DNA of 46,408 nucleotides from a bacterium. Lineage in GTDB: Bacteria; JAGOBX01. The stretch is from the NCBI GenBank assembly GCA_029551925.1, contig JAKPEO010000098.1:1-46408 (forward strand), in the 5' to 3' direction. Below the pieces are notes generated by a model. The model was not told the origin of the DNA. It searched no databases and saw nothing but the letters and a program-made list of their open reading frames with translations. A program made the translations under genes and the position numbers. Positions 26,746 to 37,584 of this stretch are shown here, one piece after another (position 1 is the first letter of the stretch; every line of letters begins with the position of its first letter).

Positions 26746-27627
26746 TTAAAACCAAAAACTCAATGAAAATCTATGGTTATCTTTATTCAAATCACCCAAA
26801 CTTTTTTCAAAGGCATAATCAAGTGATAATTTTTCTTGAAATTTCAAGCCAAAACCAGTTGTAAAATCTCCGTCATTTGATCCTAATCTTACAAACAAGG
26901 TATTATTATATCCGTATTCTAATCCCAAATTTAATCTGGTATTTTGAGACTGCTGCGGATTATCATTATCAATATCCATTCCGACAGCAAAAATAAAATC
27001 ATCTAATATTTTGCAAGATATACCTAATTTATACGATGGGTCAACATTTTCATTACTCAAATCTGTCGCTATATTTCTAATCTGCACGCCTAAATCTATA
27101 TTTTTAATATTATCATTTTTTTTATACAGATCAGTAAATAACAACCCAAAATCAAAACCCAAACCTGATGTCCCTATATTATTTTTTGTCTTTACTTTAT
27201 ATCTTTTCATACTCAATCCAGCATAAATATCAGATTTAGCTTTCATACCTATTGAAAGCATCAAAGCATCATCGACCCAGGAATTAATTTTTGAAGTAGC
27301 TCCAAACCCTTCGGCTAAATCAGCTGAATGTCTCAACCAACTTGCGCCAATTCCGACAAAATCTAATGGTTGAGCGTATGATAAATAACTCTGTTTTATA
27401 CCTATGCCAAATACATCTGAATGCATAAACGATACATTACTCTTTTTTGACATCGCTAATGCTGCGGGATTCCAATATACCGCATCTGCTTCGCGCGCTA
27501 CCGACACATAAGCGCTACCCATCGCAGAAGCGCGCGTGTCTAATTGCAAATCACTATAAAGCGCTGCTGATACCTGCATTACCGACAACAAACCTATTAT
27601 CACAACAATCAATAAAATCTTTTTCAT
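26746..27627 (-). CDS. PorV/PorQ-family outer-membrane beta-barrel protein
   Basis: A 293-residue protein with a signal peptide (residues 1-21, ending QVSA) followed by a PorV-like barrel. The diagnostic start of the mature chain is present: LDTRASAMGSAYVSVAREADAVYWNPAALA. The rest is alternating beta strands and ends in LSFWF, a C-terminal aromatic typical of outer-membrane proteins. In Bacteroidetes and related lineages PorV helps export and anchor proteins with a type IX sorting domain; the giant protein gene just upstream has a matching C-terminus. It starts at the ATG at 27627 with TAGGAGGAT upstream, in nearly the same leader sequence as the giant gene. It is likely coexpressed with that gene, 89 bases away. 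Confidence 0.85.
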   Translation of the reverse strand: MKKILLIVVIIGLLSVMQVSAALYSDLQLDTRASAMGSAYVSVAREADAVYWNPAALAMSKKSNVSFMHSDVFGIGIKQSYLSYAQPLDFVGIGASWLRHSADLAEGFGATSKINSWVDDALMLSIGMKAKSDIYAGLSMKRYKVKTKNNIGTSGLGFDFGLLFTDLYKKNDNIKNIDLGVQIRNIATDLSNENVDPSYKLGISCKILDDFIFAVGMDIDNDNPQQSQNTRLNLGLEYGYNNTLFVRLGSNDGDFTTGFGLKFQEKLSLDYAFEKSLGDLNKDNHRFSLSFWF

Positions 27628-27673
27628 AATGTTATATCCTCCTAAATATTATCATTTCATTATTTTGAAAAGC

Positions 27674-27704
27674 AGCGCGGCTATTTTTTTACAATAGCCG
27701 CGCT
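27674..27704 (-). terminator. Hairpin between the giant surface protein gene and porV-like gene
   Basis: Perfect 12-bp stem AGCGCGGCTATT (27674-27685) with AATAGCCGCGCT (27693-27704) and a seven-base loop. It lies right after the giant gene. On the minus strand it is followed by CTTTTC rather than a long T run, so it may act as a partial terminator that lets some transcripts reach the PorV-like gene. Confidence 0.7.
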
Positions 27705-27716
27705 TAATAATTAAAC

Positions 27717-30700
27717 TTAATTCCTCAATAATCCTATCGGTTTAACAGTTGTAATCACTTCGCCGCTCTTCAATACAACAGTCGCTTTATAAATATACAA
27801 TCCTGTTCCTATGAATTTTTTATTTTCGCTCAAACCGTCCCAATAAACTTCATTATAATTCTGACTGATAACCACAACTCTCTGTCCGCGTAATGTAAAT
27901 ATTTCAACTTTAAAAGTGCTAATGTCATTTGCATCATAGTCAATCTTAAATTTCGTGCCTTTTTCGGCATCATACCAGCCGGTTGTATTTACTACCATCG
28001 GGTTCTTCGTTACATATACAGACTTAGTATTAGTAGATGATGCCAATCGCATATCATAACCCAATATATATTGACTAAAATGTGTTACAAAGCCATATAC
28101 TATTTGATTATTTACATCAACGGTATCAAATCTGACATCTTCATAATATCTGCCGTTCCAATATCTAATTCTTAATTTAGAATATTCAAATGTTTGACAA
28201 ATTGAAGCGAGTTGCTCCTTTAATTCCTCTAAATCTGATTCATAGTATTTAATACCAATTCTAATCGGTTTTTCAAAAATTGTGCCAGACGGTCCAAATT
28301 CTCTACCTACTTTTAATGTTACAACACTATCAGAATTTAAAGATACATATTCATTCGTAATAATATTCTGTTCCGGTATTTCTCTAATAGTCAATGGCAC
28401 TGCTTGAGTTAATGCGCCTTGCGGTATATAAATACTTGTGCTATCCGGAGCTACTACAATAGTCGCAGTCTGTGTATCTGTCGCAGTCGGCGATATTATC
28501 GAAGCAGTAGTAGTATCAACTATACTCGGTGCTGAGGTAATCACAGGTTTAATATAATTCAATATTACTTGTTTTGAAGCGATATTTCCCGCTTTATCTG
28601 TTATGCTAACTGTTATAGTATTAGCGCCTTCTTCTAAATTCACTACTACTTTAATATTGCTGTCGCTCGCATTCGAAGATGAAGCATATTGCGCTCTTAT
28701 TACAGCATTACTTGTCACTTCTACTCGCAAATCTTCTGTATTTGAATCAGATATATTCATAGCAATTGACGCCCAATCCCTATAAACAGTAGCAGTATAT
28801 GTATTAGCGCTTGTCAATAACCAAGGCCCTGGTGTTACTGTTATCGGATCCTGAAATACTACCGGCGTATTATCTATTATAATTATCATAGACGCTGACG
28901 CAGTAGTATTGCCGCTTACTGAATTTTTAGCAATTGCCGCAATTGTATAATTGCCATTTGAATAAATTCCAAAATCAATATAGGTATCAGGATTAAACGG
29001 CGAAACTACATAATTACTATCAACGCCCGCGCCTTTTACATTATACCATAATTCATCAGCATTTGATGTGATTGCGCGAACTTGATATACTCCGCTTATA
29101 TAAGTCATTGTATCCGGCTTTAATAATGCTACTGTCGGTCGTGAATTATCTATAAATATTGGTCTTTCCGCATAATTTTCATTGCCAACAGTATCAATAG
29201 CCACTACTCTAAATATTACTTGCCCTTGCACTCTACTGTCATTACTTGTATTCCAATAGAATGTGTCATTAATTGAATTTGAAGAATAACTGCTGTCTGC
29301 AATTATCGCGCCATTCACATAAACTTTAATAGTTTTAATTATATTTGTATCTACTGCTGTAAAATTAACCGCAATATTGCCGCTGTTATATGAATGCGCT
29401 GCCGGATTTACAAAATCAACAATCGGTTTTGTATTGTCTATCCATACTGCTATAGTACCTGTAGTTTCATTATTCGCTTTATCATATACATTGACTGTGA
29501 TTGTGCAATAGCCATCGCCTAAAATTTGCGGCCATATAAATGAAATCTTATTAGTATCTGTCTTGTCAGCAATATCAAAATTCATTGTAACGCCGCTTCT
29601 TGTAGCTGAGCCCCTATAAATCACTCTTCTAATATCATCAGCAGCTGCTGTTATACCTATCAAACTTGAATTACTTATAGTATCGCCATTTTGTAAATCG
29701 CTAAATATAAATGTCGGCGCTGTATTATCAATATTTACTGTTATTAATTCTGAAATAGTAGTATCACTATTAACATTACCTGCATAAATTCTTAATGTAT
29801 TTGCACTTGCTGTTATATGATTGCCCACTGTCAAATTCGCTATATATACGCCGTCATTCATCGGAGTAGTCATAAATACTGTTGTATCATTATTAACTTT
29901 AATATACACTGTATCTATCTGCGCTTCGCTTTGAATTAATGCGCTGATTCGCACAACATCGTCATTCTTCGCAGCTGTCTGTTCTATTCCGTTCTCTGTC
30001 GGATATTCTACTGAAATTGCATATATTCCAGGTCTATTATTATCTACATATACCTTTATCTCTGTATCCACGCTATTATTTGCTCGATCAATTACTGTCA
30101 ATAATATCGTATATGTATCATCTGCTAATGCCAATGTCGGCATTAACGCTGTATCGCTCAATCCATCTATTTCGGCAATCAATACTTTTTCTACTGCCAA
30201 CTGCTGCACTAATCCGCTTCTGTAATAATACCATTTAGCTTTGATTATATCTGCATCGCCTGTAGCTTTTAATTCTACTGCGCCGCTTACTGCGATATTT
30301 GCCTGCGGACTTGTAATGCTCGGCTGATTTATTTCTGTATCTACTTCTACTGATATGCTGTAAAGTATAGTATCGCCATTTTTGTTAGTTATTAAAATAT
30401 TAACAGTATCGCCCGTATAGATATCAGTTCCTACTACCACTTGCGCTGTGAATACCTTATCATTCGCTATTTCATCGCCGCTCGTACCATCGTCTTTCAT
30501 CGCAATCGCTGTCTGATTTGGTCCTACCAATAATTCTACTTTGGTATCATTTTCGCTATTAAATATTATTCCTTTAATTACAACCGTATCGCCTAATTTT
30601 GCGGCTGTTTGCACTATATTGTTAACTACTGGATATTCTACTGTAATACCAGTCATACTCGGCGTATCAGAAAGGGATATAATGTAAGTCCAATTAGTCG

Positions 30701-33700
30701 CTGTAGAATTACCAAACATATCTGTTGCTACTACTCTATAATACCAATCGCCTGTTTCAGGCACACCTGTAAGCGTATAAGTATCTATACGCGCAAAAGT
30801 ATCAAAAGTCACTGCTTCTGTATAGCTGCTGTCGCTCGGAGATAATGTGCTCATTATTTGTTCAGCAGTGCCATTTTTAGAAATCTGAATAATTGATGTC
30901 CCAACAAACGATGAATCAATAATGCTTAAAGTAAATACCTGTCCTTTTAAAATCTGTGTACTTGTTTCCGGCATTGTTAAATATGTTACTATCGGAGCAT
31001 TTCTATCAATTTTTATTGCTTCAATAGTATCAGAATATAATGCGCTCATCGCGGCATCATAAGTCACAGCGTATACTTTATAGCCCGTATCGCTTGTTAA
31101 ATTAGTTAAATTCCAATTCACTGTTAAATTAACATCAGTTGTATCTGAATAATTAGCAGATGTTATTAAATTAGCGACTGAATTATAAACATAATAAACT
31201 TCTATTTTCGCTATACCAATAGTATCAGCTGCTGATACTGTGAATGTCTTGGTATTTCCAGCAAATGAATCATTTGTCGAAATACCGCTTATCGCTATAT
31301 TATATGGCAATTGAGTATCTACATATACTGGCGCTTGAATAGTCAATGTTTCATTATTAGTCACAAATGTACAAGACACATATTCAGTAGCAGCTAATGC
31401 ATCTGTATTAAGCGTCACTACAAAACCTATATAATTATTCGTTAAATTTTTAGCAATATCGCTAACGCTGCCTAAATTCGTTGTTATTGTTGAATCATTT
31501 ATCAAACTTACATCATTAAAATTAATTTTAATAAATACAGTATCGCCAACAAGCCCGCTCCCACTATCTACGCGCGTCTGATTTGTCGGATATGTCACGC
31601 TATACGCAGGCACGGCAAAAGTGCAAGATTTACTAAATATAAATGTTGAATCGCCTGACAACTCTGACAATGTATCTCCAGCATTACCATAAAAATATAT
31701 GTTCACAGTATATAAAGTATCAAAATAAACATTACTTGTCGGCAGTGTCACACCAAAATTGTAACGCACAACGTCACTCACTTCTTGCGATGTCCAAATA
31801 TGATCTATATCTAATGTTGTTTGCGTGCCATTCGGCGCTTGCATGAGTATCAACCACTGCGTATCATATGTATATCCCTGCGCACCAGCAGCGTTTGATA
31901 AATCTACACCGATTATCATTGGCACTGATGTTTCGCTTGATATAGTAATTCTATCTCTGTCATCAACATAATTTGATAAGCCTAAATTATTAACTAACAC
32001 TTCAACATAATCTGTTGCTAATAAATATGTATCTATTGTCGCTGTATCATATATCAATATTTCCCAAATTGTCTTTGACGAACTAGCTGGATTAGATGTT
32101 GAATAATAAACCCTTAAAGTTGCTACGGTATTTGTATTTATAATATCATTACCATAAATATAAATCGTATCTCCATGCGGTGCTCGTGATACTGTTGAAT
32201 CGGCGCCGATTATCTGACCATTTATAATTAATGCTACTTTCTCTACCTGAAAACTATCATCATCATCATATATATAAGGTATGAAATTTATAGCATCTAT
32301 TGCAGAACTATAAGACGAATTAGTAATAGTCAAATCAAAATATTTATTTTGATCTGCTGTTATATTAGATGACAATTGAATAGTATCTCCCATTGCACCT
32401 GTCACAGTCTGGTTCCAATTATGTTTGACTGTCAATGTGATTGTCTCTGAACGCTGAAATACATAGCCATAAGTAGTAGTATCATAACCTACAACTACCA
32501 CTTTTATCTGACTATCTGCATTCAAATCCTTTATTTGGATATAATAAGTTAATGTCGTATCTGTAATATTCGCCGAAGCTGGTTCTATCCACATTATACT
32601 GCTGTCAGCTTTGATAAATGTATCTTTCGCTGTATAAAAAATTGAATCTATAACATTATCATTATAAAGATAAATTACATAAGAGTCCATTATATTCGAA
32701 CTACTGCTAGTATCGAATTTTATTGAAATTGCTATTGTTTCGCCGTCACCTAATGACTGACGACCTGATAAAACAGCATATACAGTATCTAATCTAATAT
32801 CAAAATCTCTTATTACAAATGTATCGGACGATGCAGTATCGCCAGTTAAATTTACATTTCTGTGCCATACTTGACTGTCTGAATTATAAACATCTAAATA
32901 AATTTTTATAGTTGTATCCTCTAATATATTCTTCGCAGCTATATCAAATTTTACATTTAATATTCCATCAGCAGCAACATTAATATTCGTCACTTTTATT
33001 GCCTTTGTATCGTTTTCCCAAATAACTGTTGTATCATTGCCAGTTACAATAATAGTATCAACTACATCATTTATTGTAGTTGGGAATCTTATATATAATT
33101 CATTTATAGGCTTACCGCCTGCTGCATTGGTAATCTCTACATTTACTGATTGCGTTTCTCCGTCATTCAGCATTATACCTTGATTTATATTGCCATTTAA
33201 TGTATATAATGTGCAAGACGCTTCTAAATGCGCTACTAATAAATTTGTACAATCTGTATCAGATATTAAATCACCTTCTATTGATTTATATGCTAATAAT
33301 AGCACTGTTGTTACGCTGTCCGCATTTGCTAACGGCGCAATATAAGTCGGAACTGTAATTGTGCACGGCAACGTTATTGATTTAAACACCATCTCTGTAT
33401 CTGTCGCTGAATGTAATGTGGCATTTTGAGTATCAAATAAAGCAGAAGTAGTGTCAAACACAAAACTAACGGCTAAATTCGGATTTAATCTCAAAACTAT
33501 TGTATCCGGATTATCCGGTAATTGTGTGCCTGTAACTACAAATCTTATTGTAGATGTATTACCGTCATCTATAACATTTGAATTTGTCTCTAATACTGTC
33601 AACCCTAAAGTATGATTAAATTTATGTATTTTAAATGTATCGCTATATGTTTCGTATAAATATTCATTTTGCAATAATATTGGACTTACGCCTGTGGAAT

Positions 33701-35837
33701 CTGGCACTAATTCATATTTTTTACCTGAACGAACCATTGTCCGAACATTTACAACGACATTAGAATCTAAATTGCTCACTGCAAATATCAATGCAATTGT
33801 ATCGCTCGTCGGCGCTGCTTGTAAATAACTATCAGCAGTATTGCCTGTCAATAATATGCTTGTCGCTGAATTTGCATTTGGCGAAACAATCGCTTTCCAA
33901 TTCGCTGATGTATCGCCGTTTTTATCGTGAATTGCTATTGCACCTAATATTTTTAAATTTGTATCAAACGAAACATCAATATAATTAAATGTCTCGCTTC
34001 CCGTATTTGTAAATACTATCATAATCGTACCTGAATCATCGTCTATATGTTTCGGTCTTATCGTAGTCTGAACATCTAAATTAACAATATCAATTATCGC
34101 CTTGCCGCGCGCATAATTGCTATCATTAACATCTACAATTGCTACGGTTTCATCGATACCATTTAATGTTATCTGCCATATTACTGTATCATATACCATT
34201 AAAGTATCAGCAGTAATAGTGGTTGGGAAATGGAACCAATGCCCTATTGAATCACTGACAGTTACTCTGCTACCTTTTACAGGATAGCTTATAATATTAC
34301 CATTTTCATCTCTAAAACTATAGGATATCGCCGCGATATTAACTGTATCATAATAACCTAACGCATAACTCGTATCAACTAATGACAATATCGCAATAGA
34401 ATCGCCGGCATTTCCACCATCAGTTAAATCTACAGTAATAGTGTCTGATAAACTACTCGACGGTTGAGTTAACGAACGAGTAAGTAATTCTATATCTACG
34501 ATTTTTATTAAATTAATTGCGGAATCATTCAAATCAAAATAATATGTATCGCTTATTGGGCAATTTGCATATAAAGAATCCGGCTGCTGATAATATTTAT
34601 GCTCTACATATATCGTGCAATTTTGGAAATTTTGCGAAATATATGCGTTCCAAAAACTATCTAATGCTACATCAATAGCATACAAGCCGCCACCTAATGA
34701 TATCACTGCTGAAATCGGTATTGTATTGCCATAATATACGCCTGTATCATATCTCAATCTCCACAAATTAGTTGTAGTAGATAGGTCAGTTACTGGATAG
34801 TCAAATGCATCTGATTGATTTTTTGATGAATCCGATGTTTCTGAAACATATACTATTAATCTCAATTTAGTATCACCATTATCAATCGGATAATATAAAT
34901 TATCTTCTAATCCTAATCCCCCCTGATTTCTAATCAATGTATCATTCAAATCATCGCTATAAAGTCGATTTCCTTTTAACCCAACAATTTTAAATTTTAA
35001 TTTGCGCATTATCGCAAAAACTGAATTTGCCGAGCCTGATGTGTATGGTCTGCTGTCAGCTTTTGCAGCATATTCGTAATTCGGATGAGTTATTAAAAAA
35101 GAAAAATTATTTTGACCACCAGAGACAAAATCCTTGCCAGCGCCTTCTTCAAAATATATTAAACCATTATTTTTCGGATTAAGCGAATCTGAATCTGAAA
35201 AAGTGCCGTCTGTTTTGGTAGAATTACTTGACGCTATTGTTAATGTAACAGTAGCATCTTTTAAAATTGCGCGAGTATTAGTGTCATATCTCAAATCAAA
35301 ACCTATATCATTCCCGCCTATCGGCTGAAATACAATTCTTGCAGCGGGATCATTATCTAAATCAAACACTGATAAGAAATTATTATTCGACGCCCAAATA
35401 TTCCATTCAAATGGCGCTTTTTGATTAAATGTTGATAATCTTATTGTAGAAGAATCCTTACCTTCGCTATTAGGACCAATCTGATAGTCAGGATTAATTA
35501 TCCCTGCTGTATCACAATATATTCCACTACTATAAGAGCGGAGCGGATGACCGTCTGATGATTTGCTGCTTGCAAAATCCAAATCAAATGTCGAACTTTT
35601 ATAATAAATTATTTTATAAAATGTATCTGTTGAGGTGTGGTTATAATATTTGAAAAATATATTAGTATCAACTAATAATTGATTATAAATATTTCTCGGC
35701 ATTGTATCGCCTAATAACTTATCATTAACATATACCTTAGCTGTAAAAGAATCAGCTGCTTTTAATTCGCCTATCGCTAAAACAAAAAAAGCCAATACCA
35801 AAATAAAAATTGTCATAATTTTTACTCTTAAATTCAT
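27717..35837 (-). CDS. Giant secreted protein with Ig-like repeats and a FlgD-like C-terminal sorting-type domain
   Basis: An 8.1-kb gene with no interruption, encoding 2706 residues. It has a signal peptide (residues 1-27, ending ELKAA) and then a very long series of beta-rich, Thr/Asp/Val-rich modules. From about residue 1600 on, Ig-like repeats are separated by linkers such as VDNNRP, IDNTKP and IDNSRP; a module starting VEYPxxNxIxQTAAK occurs at least twice. The C-terminus (about 2615-2706: KVEIFTLRGQRV, YWDGLSENKKFIGTGLYIYKA) is a FlgD-like Ig domain like those in proteins exported by type IX or related routes. It is expected on the cell surface or released, perhaps as an adhesin or surface layer component. 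The ATG at 35837 is preceded by TAGGAGGAT; promoter at 35869-35896. Confidence 0.85.
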   Translation of the reverse strand: MNLRVKIMTIFILVLAFFVLAIGELKAADSFTAKVYVNDKLLGDTMPRNIYNQLLVDTNIFFKYYNHTSTDTFYKIIYYKSSTFDLDFASSKSSDGHPLRSYSSGIYCDTAGIINPDYQIGPNSEGKDSSTIRLSTFNQKAPFEWNIWASNNNFLSVFDLDNDPAARIVFQPIGGNDIGFDLRYDTNTRAILKDATVTLTIASSNSTKTDGTFSDSDSLNPKNNGLIYFEEGAGKDFVSGGQNNFSFLITHPNYEYAAKADSRPYTSGSANSVFAIMRKLKFKIVGLKGNRLYSDDLNDTLIRNQGGLGLEDNLYYPIDNGDTKLRLIVYVSETSDSSKNQSDAFDYPVTDLSTTTNLWRLRYDTGVYYGNTIPISAVISLGGGLYAIDVALDSFWNAYISQNFQNCTIYVEHKYYQQPDSLYANCPISDTYYFDLNDSAINLIKIVDIELLTRSLTQPSSSLSDTITVDLTDGGNAGDSIAILSLVDTSYALGYYDTVNIAAISYSFRDENGNIISYPVKGSRVTVSDSIGHWFHFPTTITADTLMVYDTVIWQITLNGIDETVAIVDVNDSNYARGKAIIDIVNLDVQTTIRPKHIDDDSGTIMIVFTNTGSETFNYIDVSFDTNLKILGAIAIHDKNGDTSANWKAIVSPNANSATSILLTGNTADSYLQAAPTSDTIALIFAVSNLDSNVVVNVRTMVRSGKKYELVPDSTGVSPILLQNEYLYETYSDTFKIHKFNHTLGLTVLETNSNVIDDGNTSTIRFVVTGTQLPDNPDTIVLRLNPNLAVSFVFDTTSALFDTQNATLHSATDTEMVFKSITLPCTITVPTYIAPLANADSVTTVLLLAYKSIEGDLISDTDCTNLLVAHLEASCTLYTLNGNINQGIMLNDGETQSVNVEITNAAGGKPINELYIRFPTTINDVVDTIIVTGNDTTVIWENDTKAIKVTNINVAADGILNVKFDIAAKNILEDTTIKIYLDVYNSDSQVWHRNVNLTGDTASSDTFVIRDFDIRLDTVYAVLSGRQSLGDGETIAISIKFDTSSSSNIMDSYVIYLYNDNVIDSIFYTAKDTFIKADSSIMWIEPASANITDTTLTYYIQIKDLNADSQIKVVVVGYDTTTYGYVFQRSETITLTVKHNWNQTVTGAMGDTIQLSSNITADQNKYFDLTITNSSYSSAIDAINFIPYIYDDDDSFQVEKVALIINGQIIGADSTVSRAPHGDTIYIYGNDIINTNTVATLRVYYSTSNPASSSKTIWEILIYDTATIDTYLLATDYVEVLVNNLGLSNYVDDRDRITISSETSVPMIIGVDLSNAAGAQGYTYDTQWLILMQAPNGTQTTLDIDHIWTSQEVSDVVRYNFGVTLPTSNVYFDTLYTVNIYFYGNAGDTLSELSGDSTFIFSKSCTFAVPAYSVTYPTNQTRVDSGSGLVGDTVFIKINFNDVSLINDSTITTNLGSVSDIAKNLTNNYIGFVVTLNTDALAATEYVSCTFVTNNETLTIQAPVYVDTQLPYNIAISGISTNDSFAGNTKTFTVSAADTIGIAKIEVYYVYNSVANLITSANYSDTTDVNLTVNWNLTNLTSDTGYKVYAVTYDAAMSALYSDTIEAIKIDRNAPIVTYLTMPETSTQILKGQVFTLSIIDSSFVGTSIIQISKNGTAEQIMSTLSPSDSSYTEAVTFDTFARIDTYTLTGVPETGDWYYRVVATDMFGNSTATNWTYIISLSDTPSMTGITVEYPVVNNIVQTAAKLGDTVVIKGIIFNSENDTKVELLVGPNQTAIAMKDDGTSGDEIANDKVFTAQVVVGTDIYTGDTVNILITNKNGDTILYSISVEVDTEINQPSITSPQANIAVSGAVELKATGDADIIKAKWYYYRSGLVQQLAVEKVLIAEIDGLSDTALMPTLALADDTYTILLTVIDRANNSVDTEIKVYVDNNRPGIYAISVEYPTENGIEQTAAKNDDVVRISALIQSEAQIDTVYIKVNNDTTVFMTTPMNDGVYIANLTVGNHITASANTLRIYAGNVNSDTTISELITVNIDNTAPTFIFSDLQNGDTISNSSLIGITAAADDIRRVIYRGSATRSGVTMNFDIADKTDTNKISFIWPQILGDGYCTITVNVYDKANNETTGTIAVWIDNTKPIVDFVNPAAHSYNSGNIAVNFTAVDTNIIKTIKVYVNGAIIADSSYSSNSINDTFYWNTSNDSRVQGQVIFRVVAIDTVGNENYAERPIFIDNSRPTVALLKPDTMTYISGVYQVRAITSNADELWYNVKGAGVDSNYVVSPFNPDTYIDFGIYSNGNYTIAAIAKNSVSGNTTASASMIIIIDNTPVVFQDPITVTPGPWLLTSANTYTATVYRDWASIAMNISDSNTEDLRVEVTSNAVIRAQYASSSNASDSNIKVVVNLEEGANTITVSITDKAGNIASKQVILNYIKPVITSAPSIVDTTTASIISPTATDTQTATIVVAPDSTSIYIPQGALTQAVPLTIREIPEQNIITNEYVSLNSDSVVTLKVGREFGPSGTIFEKPIRIGIKYYESDLEELKEQLASICQTFEYSKLRIRYWNGRYYEDVRFDTVDVNNQIVYGFVTHFSQYILGYDMRLASSTNTKSVYVTKNPMVVNTTGWYDAEKGTKFKIDYDANDISTFKVEIFTLRGQRVVVISQNYNEVYWDGLSENKKFIGTGLYIYKATVVLKSGEVITTVKPIGLLRN

Positions 35838-35868
35838 AATAACATATCCTCCTAAATTTTTTTCTATA

Positions 35869-35896
35869 ATTTTATAAAACTCAAAAAAAAAATCAA
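35869..35896 (-). promoter_or_regulatory. Candidate promoter of the giant surface protein gene
   Basis: On the minus strand: TTGATT (35891-35896), 16 bases, TAAAAT (35869-35874), with about 25 bases to the ATG region at 35837. The surrounding 35838-36087 is A/T runs with no other feature. Confidence 0.5.
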
Positions 35897-36087
35897 GTTT
35901 TTTTATATTTTTTTAATAAAAAAAAATAATATGCATTTTTTATTCGTTTATCTAAAACATACATAGAATCTATTTTATTTTCAACACTTAAGTTTTTAAA
36001 TCGATTTTTTTATATAATCTGTTTTTTTGATTTTGTATTTTTTTTTATACATTAAAATCATTGTGAGTATTTTATATTTTGCCTCCT

Positions 36088-37416
36088 TTATTTTGAAATT
36101 TTTAATCTGTTCTCTATTATTATCTTCATTCTTAATTCCTGTTCATTCAAATTTTGCAATCTATTCAATAAATTCAATGCCTTATTATAATTTTCAATCT
36201 TAAAATATAAAACAACTAAACTAAAATTATAATCTCTATCTTGAAAAATCTCATTTATTTTTTCATAATTTTCAAGAGTTTTTAAAATATAATTTCGGTA
36301 TTCTCTATCATTACTATATCTCTGACTATCAAAACTCTGATTAATCTCCAATAACCTATCTTTTAAAATATTAGAAGCATAGCCGGCAAAATTTTTTTTT
36401 AATTTATCATTTTCAGCAATCAATTCGCCGGAAGCGGAAAGCACTTTCGCATAATCTTGCTTTACTTTTGCCAATTCTTGCTGCAATTTCAATGTCATTT
36501 CCTGCAATTCTTTATTTTTTTGCTCCTGTTCCTTTGTTTTCGTTTCGGCTAATACTAATTTTTTAATATATTCATTTCGCTCTAATTTTAAATTTGTTAG
36601 TTCTGTCTCACGCATTTTTATAGTAGCCACTGCCTCATTATACAAATTATTTACAGGAATAATCGCTGCGCTCTGTTTCTTTAATTCTTCATTTTTCGCT
36701 GTCAATTGTTCTTCTAATTTCTTAATATTCTGCCTTTCTATCGCTAATTCTTTATCTCTATTATTTAATTTTTCTAATAGTTTAACATTTTCGTCTTTTG
36801 CTATAATTAACGAATTTTCTAAATTAATAAGCTGTTTATTTAATTTTGACTGGTCCGCTTCTTTTTCATCTAATTTTTTTTGAAGTATCGCTATTTCTTC
36901 TGTCATTTTAGCAATTTCAGCCATTAAATCTGTTTGCATTACCATCATCGTATCTTTTTTTTCGAAGGATTTAATTTCAGAACTACTCGACTGCAATGTA
37001 TCGCTTGCTCCGTTCGCGCTTGTATCCGCTGCCGTATTTATTACAATCTCGCTTGATGTTTTTACATTATCGGCAATCTCAAAACTTATAATTTCAGAAT
37101 ATTCAATTTTATCTGGATTATCTTCAAATATTTCTGCAATACGCCAATAATACAGTCCAGCGTCAAAATTATTTTGATCTTCTATCGAAATATCAAACAA
37201 TTTACTTTCTTTTTTATAAACAATATTATTGAATTGCTTATCTTTTGCTATCTCTAAAATAAATTTTGTGTTTTGATTATACGAATGCCAAATAAAATTA
37301 AAATTATCGCGCGATAATTTTGCATTTTCAGTAGGAAATATCAATACAGCCGCAGAATATAAATGCGTTATATCAACGCAAAAAAATAAAAAAATAAATA
37401 ACCAGTATTTTTTCAA
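36088..37416 (-). CDS. Secreted Fn3-like and coiled-coil protein
   Basis: A 442-residue protein with a signal peptide (residues 1-22, MKKYWLFIFLFFCVDITHLY then SA). Residues 24-120 look like a beta-sandwich of the Fn3 type (FPTENAKLSRDNFNFIWHS ... AGLYYWRIAEI). A Ser/Thr-rich linker (about 125-150) leads to a long coiled coil of about 200 residues, with repeated LEKL and KLKEELA-like heptads, then a short helical C-terminus that resembles a TPR (DYNFSLVVLYFKIENYNKALNLL). It starts at a TTG (37416) with TAGGAAAAAG upstream, since no ATG is near. A perfect promoter lies at 37463-37491. Probably periplasmic or outer-membrane associated. No named family was recognised. Confidence 0.75.
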   Translation of the reverse strand: MKKYWLFIFLFFCVDITHLYSAAVLIFPTENAKLSRDNFNFIWHSYNQNTKFILEIAKDKQFNNIVYKKESKLFDISIEDQNNFDAGLYYWRIAEIFEDNPDKIEYSEIISFEIADNVKTSSEIVINTAADTSANGASDTLQSSSSEIKSFEKKDTMMVMQTDLMAEIAKMTEEIAILQKKLDEKEADQSKLNKQLINLENSLIIAKDENVKLLEKLNNRDKELAIERQNIKKLEEQLTAKNEELKKQSAAIIPVNNLYNEAVATIKMRETELTNLKLERNEYIKKLVLAETKTKEQEQKNKELQEMTLKLQQELAKVKQDYAKVLSASGELIAENDKLKKNFAGYASNILKDRLLEINQSFDSQRYSNDREYRNYILKTLENYEKINEIFQDRDYNFSLVVLYFKIENYNKALNLLNRLQNLNEQELRMKIIIENRLKISK

Positions 37417-37462
37417 CTTTTTCCTAAAATATCCATTTAAACAAAAAATATAACTCCTGTAA

Positions 37463-37491
37463 ATTATATAAACACAAAATTATTCTGTCAA
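37463..37491 (-). promoter_or_regulatory. Consensus promoter of the coiled-coil protein gene
   Basis: On the minus strand: TTGACA (37486-37491), 17 bases, TATAAT (37463-37468). Both hexamers match the sigma-70 consensus exactly. Confidence 0.75.
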
Positions 37492-37584
37492 TTTTTTTTA
37501 TTTATTTTTTGTTCCAAGAAATTTTATTTACCGCAAATGCTGCTGAGGATCCCCGTAAAATCCGCCAAAAAAAAATAAAACTCA

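Noticed and set aside
27717-35837. Possible CRISPR-like or satellite repeats within the giant gene
   Set aside because: The repetition is at protein level (Ig-like modules); the DNA units are diverged and irregular, with no repeat-spacer structure.
35994-36085. Strong AAAGGAGGC sequence on the minus strand downstream of the coiled-coil gene
   Set aside because: The nearest ATG is about 20 bases away and opens only a 20-residue Lys/Ile-rich frame; spacing is too long for initiation.
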